From Bacteroidales bacterium (lineage in GTDB: Bacteria; Bacteroidota; Bacteroidia; Bacteroidales; Bacteroidaceae): DNA of 54,738 nucleotides. Below, piece by piece: positions 52,203 to 54,738 of the stretch (its first letter is position 1; the number at the start of each line of letters is the position of its first letter). Under the pieces are notes generated by a model that was not told the origin of the DNA, did no database searches, and saw only the letters and a program-made list of their open reading frames with translations. The position numbers were made by a program, and so were the translations under genes. The stretch lies in assembly GCA_012729225.1 (NCBI GenBank), contig JAAYDO010000179.1, positions 1-54,738 on the forward strand, given 5' to 3'.

Positions 52203-52868
52203 ATGAATGCGGTCATTATTGTTGCTGGAGGAAAGGGGCTTCGCATGGGAGGCGAAATACCTAAGCAGTTTTTGCCTTTGGGTGGAAAAACCATTCTGAT
52301 GCGCACGATCAATCGCTTTCTTGAGTTTGACTCATCCATGCAGGTGATTCTGGTCTTGCCTGAAAGCCAGCAGGATTACTGGTACTCCTTGTGTGAAGAG
52401 TACCGTTTTCAGCAACCTTATGTCATTGCTAATGGAGGAGAAACACGCTTCCACTCCGTTAAGAATGGGCTTGCTAAAGTGTCGAAAGCCGTTGAACTGA
52501 TTGGTGTGCACGATGGGGTTCGCCCTTTTGTGTCTATTGAGACCATTCGTGCAGCCTATGAAGAGGCTTCACGCTCTGGAGCGGCTGTGCCTGTGATTGA
52601 TGTGGTGGAGACGATTCGACACCTTGTTGATGAAAGTGGGTCTGTCACAGTTCCTCGTGGTGATTATCGTTTGGTGCAAACCCCTCAGGTTTTCTCTTCA
52701 GAACTTCTCCTTTCAGCTTATGCTCAGCCCTATACAGATTTCTTTACGGACGACGCATCAGTAGTGGAACGCTTCGGTCATGCAGTAAGACTCGTTGCTG
52801 GTAATAGGGAGAATATCAAGATTACCACGCCTTTCGACCTAAAGGTGGCTGAAGTCCTGAAAGATTGA
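52203..52868 (+). CDS. ispD: 2-C-methyl-D-erythritol 4-phosphate cytidylyltransferase
   Basis: A 221-residue enzyme of the MEP isoprenoid pathway that forms CDP-methylerythritol from MEP and CTP. The nucleotide-binding loop [19 protein letters not shown] has R14 and K21. [17 protein letters not shown] and DDASVVE are also conserved. The ATG at 52203 matches the family start; a TTG 12 nt upstream is rejected. Last gene of the exbB run by spacing (27 nt from the DJ-1 gene). Confidence 0.95.
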   Translation: MNAVIIVAGGKGLRMGGEIPKQFLPLGGKTILMRTINRFLEFDSSMQVILVLPESQQDYWYSLCEEYRFQQPYVIANGGETRFHSVKNGLAKVSKAVELIGVHDGVRPFVSIETIRAAYEEASRSGAAVPVIDVVETIRHLVDESGSVTVPRGDYRLVQTPQVFSSELLLSAYAQPYTDFFTDDASVVERFGHAVRLVAGNRENIKITTPFDLKVAEVLKD

Positions 52869-52994
52869 TGCTTTCATGTGGATGGAATGATGGACAACAG
52901 GATTTGCCTTTTTAGAGTGGCATCTTGTTCATAATAATTAATTATCGAACTCTCGTTGTTTACTGCATCAATAATTGATCATGAGAGGAATGAC

Positions 52995-53002
52995 TATCTT
53001 TG
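52995..53002 (+). promoter_or_regulatory. -7 element of the second GH43-like gene
   Basis: TATCTTTG matches TAnnTTTG, 26 nt before the ATG at 53029. Only TTG at a 17-nt spacing is found for the -33 element. Confidence 0.5.
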
Positions 53003-53028
53003 TCTTTCGCAAACTCAACTATTAACCT

Positions 53029-54084
53029 ATGAATATGAAAATGAAAACTTTTTTGACGAGCCTGTCTTTGGTTTTGTCAATAATGACACTTTCTGCACAA
53101 AACCTGCAGAAGGGAACGTATGGTTATCTCTATTGTCACATGAGCGACCATGGTGAATTTACCGCTTATGCCTTGAGCCGTGACGGGCTGAACTACCATG
53201 ACCTGAATGAGGGAAAGGCAGTGATGAACCCAGAAGAACTTGCCCTGATTGAGGGTGGACAGCGTGATGCTTATGTGTGTCGCAAGTCTGACTCGGGCAA
53301 GGGCTACCTGATGGTGACCACGGATATGTGTGTGCGCAAAAGTAGAGTCTGGTTCAATTATGGAATCAATCTCCTGAAGAGCGATGACCTCATTCATTGG
53401 ACATCCACTACTTTCGATTTCCGCAAGGGCAATGAGATTTTCTGTGATCCAGAGAGCCCCGATGTGGTGAGCGACTGGAGCAAGATTAATCGAGTGTGGG
53501 CTCCTCAAATATTTTGGGATCCTCATTACAAATGGTCTAACGGAGAAAAGGGTGGTTACTTCATCTACTATTCTATTTGGAGTTCTAACGAGAATGACCC
53601 GTATGACCGCATGGTTTACAGCTATGCTGACAAGTCCTTCACGAAACTGACCAAGCCCCAGATCCTTTTTGACTGGGGCTATGCCACCATCGACGCAGAC
53701 ATCAACTACCTGGAGAGTGACCGCCAATACCACATGCTCATCAAGAAGGAAGGTGGTCATCCAGGAATATTTCATACCAAAGCAAGCGGACTGACAGGAC
53801 CTTGGCCAGAACCAGATGAACATGATTTTGTGAACTTTGAGGGCAACAAGAAATGCGAGGGTAGCAGCGCCTTCCAGATTGTGGGAGAGAAGGGATGGCG
53901 AGTGGCATACATTCAATATAGCGACCAACCCAAGCACTATCGCATCTGTCAGGCAGACGAACACCTCACCAACTTCCGCAATCCTGTGGACATCAAAGGC
54001 GTCACCGCCCCTCAGCACGGCAGTTTCATGCGACTGACCAAGAAGGAATACAAACGACTGGAGAAACACTTCAACAAGAAGTGA
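53029..54084 (+). CDS. Secreted GH43-like glycoside hydrolase
   Basis: A 351-residue protein with a signal peptide (about 1-23, MTLSA|Q), almost entirely one five-bladed propeller. Clan GH-F features include NRVWAPQIFWDPHYKWSNGE, YFIYYSIWSSNEND, ATIDADINYLESDRQYHMLI and KCEGSSAFQI, whose Glu may be the general acid. The Asp/Glu assignment is less clear than for the larger GH43 enzyme, so substrate (arabinose, xylose or related side chains) is open. It is monocistronic and not next to a SusCD pair. Confidence 0.8.
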   Translation: MNMKMKTFLTSLSLVLSIMTLSAQNLQKGTYGYLYCHMSDHGEFTAYALSRDGLNYHDLNEGKAVMNPEELALIEGGQRDAYVCRKSDSGKGYLMVTTDMCVRKSRVWFNYGINLLKSDDLIHWTSTTFDFRKGNEIFCDPESPDVVSDWSKINRVWAPQIFWDPHYKWSNGEKGGYFIYYSIWSSNENDPYDRMVYSYADKSFTKLTKPQILFDWGYATIDADINYLESDRQYHMLIKKEGGHPGIFHTKASGLTGPWPEPDEHDFVNFEGNKKCEGSSAFQIVGEKGWRVAYIQYSDQPKHYRICQADEHLTNFRNPVDIKGVTAPQHGSFMRLTKKEYKRLEKHFNKK

Positions 54085-54128
54085 AAAAGATTCAGACTTC
54101 CTATACATACGGACTCATGTCTCAAATA

Positions 54129-54162
54129 AGAGAGGAGCAGATCACACGACCTGCTCCTCTCT
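54129..54162 (+). terminator. Terminator-like hairpin after the second GH43-like gene
   Basis: A perfect 12-bp stem (54129-54140 with 54151-54162) has a 10-nt loop, 44 nt after the stop. There is only a weak T-run after it. Confidence 0.6.
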
Positions 54163-54196
54163 CATTGTCCGAAACCTCTATCTTACAGTATCTCGT

Positions 54197-54250
54197 TCCC
54201 ACCTTCACCTACTTTCTCACCTTCCCCTACCTTCCCGCCTTCACCGCCTC
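54197..54250. repeat. Low-complexity pyrimidine-rich tract
   Basis: CACCTTC/TACCTTCCC-type motifs recur about every 10 nt. The minus strand is G-rich, with many GGTGAAGG- and GGGAAGG-like runs that could form a two-tetrad quadruplex. It lies between the terminator hairpin and the next gene. Confidence 0.6.
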
Positions 54251-54328
54251 TGGCAGTTGTGCCACGCTAAAGGTTCTTGATAAGATATTTAAAGGGAGAT
54301 TAGTCGAAGACGTTAGATGCCATGTCTT

Positions 54329-54601
54329 TCACTTATTTTTGCAGGGTATCTTCTTATAGAAAATATAAGTGTCTCCATTCAGGTACTTATACAGAACGAG
54401 TCCTTTTGACTTGCTCAAAACGAAGTATTCACAATTGGTTGATGATTCACCAGAAAGATGAGAGCATTTGTCATCTATTAAATATACATCAGTTAGCATC
54501 TCTCCGTCAATTTCCAGACTCGTGGAGTCGGATACAAGAACACCATCTACATTAAACCTACGATCAAAATTAACTGTAAAAGACAAGTGATCGTCTTTCA
54601 T
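54329..54601 (-). CDS. Hypothetical protein, AT-rich orphan
   Basis: A 90-residue protein starting MKDDHLSFTVNFDRRF, with no signal peptide or membrane segment and no recognised family. The pattern of short strands (SLEIDGEMLTDVYLIDD; NCEYFVLSKSKGLVLYKYLN) suggests a small all-beta protein. Its codon use is more AT-rich than the neighbours. No consensus promoter was found upstream on its strand. It could be a recently acquired or fast-evolving gene. Confidence 0.5.
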   Translation of the reverse strand: MKDDHLSFTVNFDRRFNVDGVLVSDSTSLEIDGEMLTDVYLIDDKCSHLSGESSTNCEYFVLSKSKGLVLYKYLNGDTYIFYKKIPCKNK

Positions 54602-54681
54602 TTTGTATATAATTAAAGTTTCGCAAGTGAGTAATCACATGCATAAATTATCGAAAATTGTGAATAAAAAAGGCTTCTAAG

Positions 54682-54713
54682 TTTGTGTAACTCATTAAAA
54701 ATGAGTATCTTTA
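54682..54713 (+). promoter_or_regulatory. Promoter reading out of the window
   Basis: TTTG (54682-54685), a 20-nt spacer and TATCTTTA (54706-54713) match the consensus except for the last base. The gene it serves lies beyond the right edge. A second TAnnTTTG match, TAAGTTTG at 54678-54685, overlaps the -33 element. Confidence 0.55.
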
Positions 54714-54738
54714 AAGTGACCAAACGATAAAGATAAAA

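Noticed and set aside
53077-54108. Minus-strand open frame opposite the second GH43-like gene
   Set aside because: Antisense to a gene with signal peptide and propeller motifs; no start context or family match.
54081-54359. Plus-strand frame after the second GH43-like gene
   Set aside because: It starts with GTG overlapping a stop codon and runs through a terminator-like hairpin and a low-complexity tract.

Overview
The window is a chromosomal segment of a member of the Bacteroidales, most likely Prevotellaceae. The reasons are paired SusC/SusD outer-membrane proteins, lipoprotein signal peptides, the Bacteroidetes promoter pattern TTTG-N20-TAnnTTTG in front of several genes, few Shine-Dalgarno sequences, and a str-S10-spc-alpha ribosomal super-cluster that lacks tuf and adk. 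The genus cannot be fixed from the sequence alone. No rRNA, tRNA, CRISPR array, transposase or phage gene was seen.

Layout. (1) 1-2.2 kb: a structured non-coding stretch, then a minus-strand secreted GH2 beta-glucuronidase with its own terminator and promoter. (2) 2.6-21.8 kb: a small DUF3467 gene with a good promoter, then rpsL-rpsG-fusA followed directly by the S10, spc and alpha blocks (rpsJ to rplQ, with secY, map, infA, rpmJ and rpoA), closed by a strong terminator. This block has five structured leaders or spacers that could carry ribosomal-protein autoregulation: before rpsL, rpsJ, rplP, rpsH and rpsD. (3) 21.9-24.8 kb: a multidomain GH43 arabinanase-like enzyme with a LamG domain and a short C-terminal tail. 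(4) 25.6-43.2 kb: a 17.7-kb apparent operon of seven envelope genes, FAS1 lipoprotein - SusC - SusD - FAS1 lipoprotein / FAS1 lipoprotein - SusC - SusD, split by a perfect 15-bp hairpin and ended by a strong terminator. It has no hydrolase, protease or regulator. (5) 43.3-46.3 kb: a large soluble protein joining two receiver-like domains to a PPDK/PEP-synthase ATP-grasp domain. (6) 46.9-49.5 kb, minus strand: an ABC exporter half-transporter and NAD kinase. (7) 49.6-52.9 kb: exbB-exbD-tonB-like, a DJ-1/PfpI protein and ispD. (8) 53.0-54.7 kb: a second GH43-like enzyme, a terminator hairpin, a low-complexity pyrimidine-rich tract, an AT-rich orphan gene and the promoter of a gene beyond the window.

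How the parts fit. The ribosomal block is housekeeping. The ExbB/ExbD/TonB-like trio probably supplies energy to TonB-dependent transporters such as the two SusC proteins here. The two GH43 enzymes and the beta-glucuronidase indicate growth on plant or host glycans, but each has its own promoter and none belongs to the FAS1-SusCD operon, so the cargo of that operon is unknown.

Most worth following up: the FAS1-SusCD operon; a 22-bp tandem, partly palindromic repeat found in two separate intergenic regions; the receiver-receiver-ATP-grasp protein; and the rpsK-rpsD spacer, where alternative hairpins lie inside a small upstream ORF that overlaps the rpsD start.
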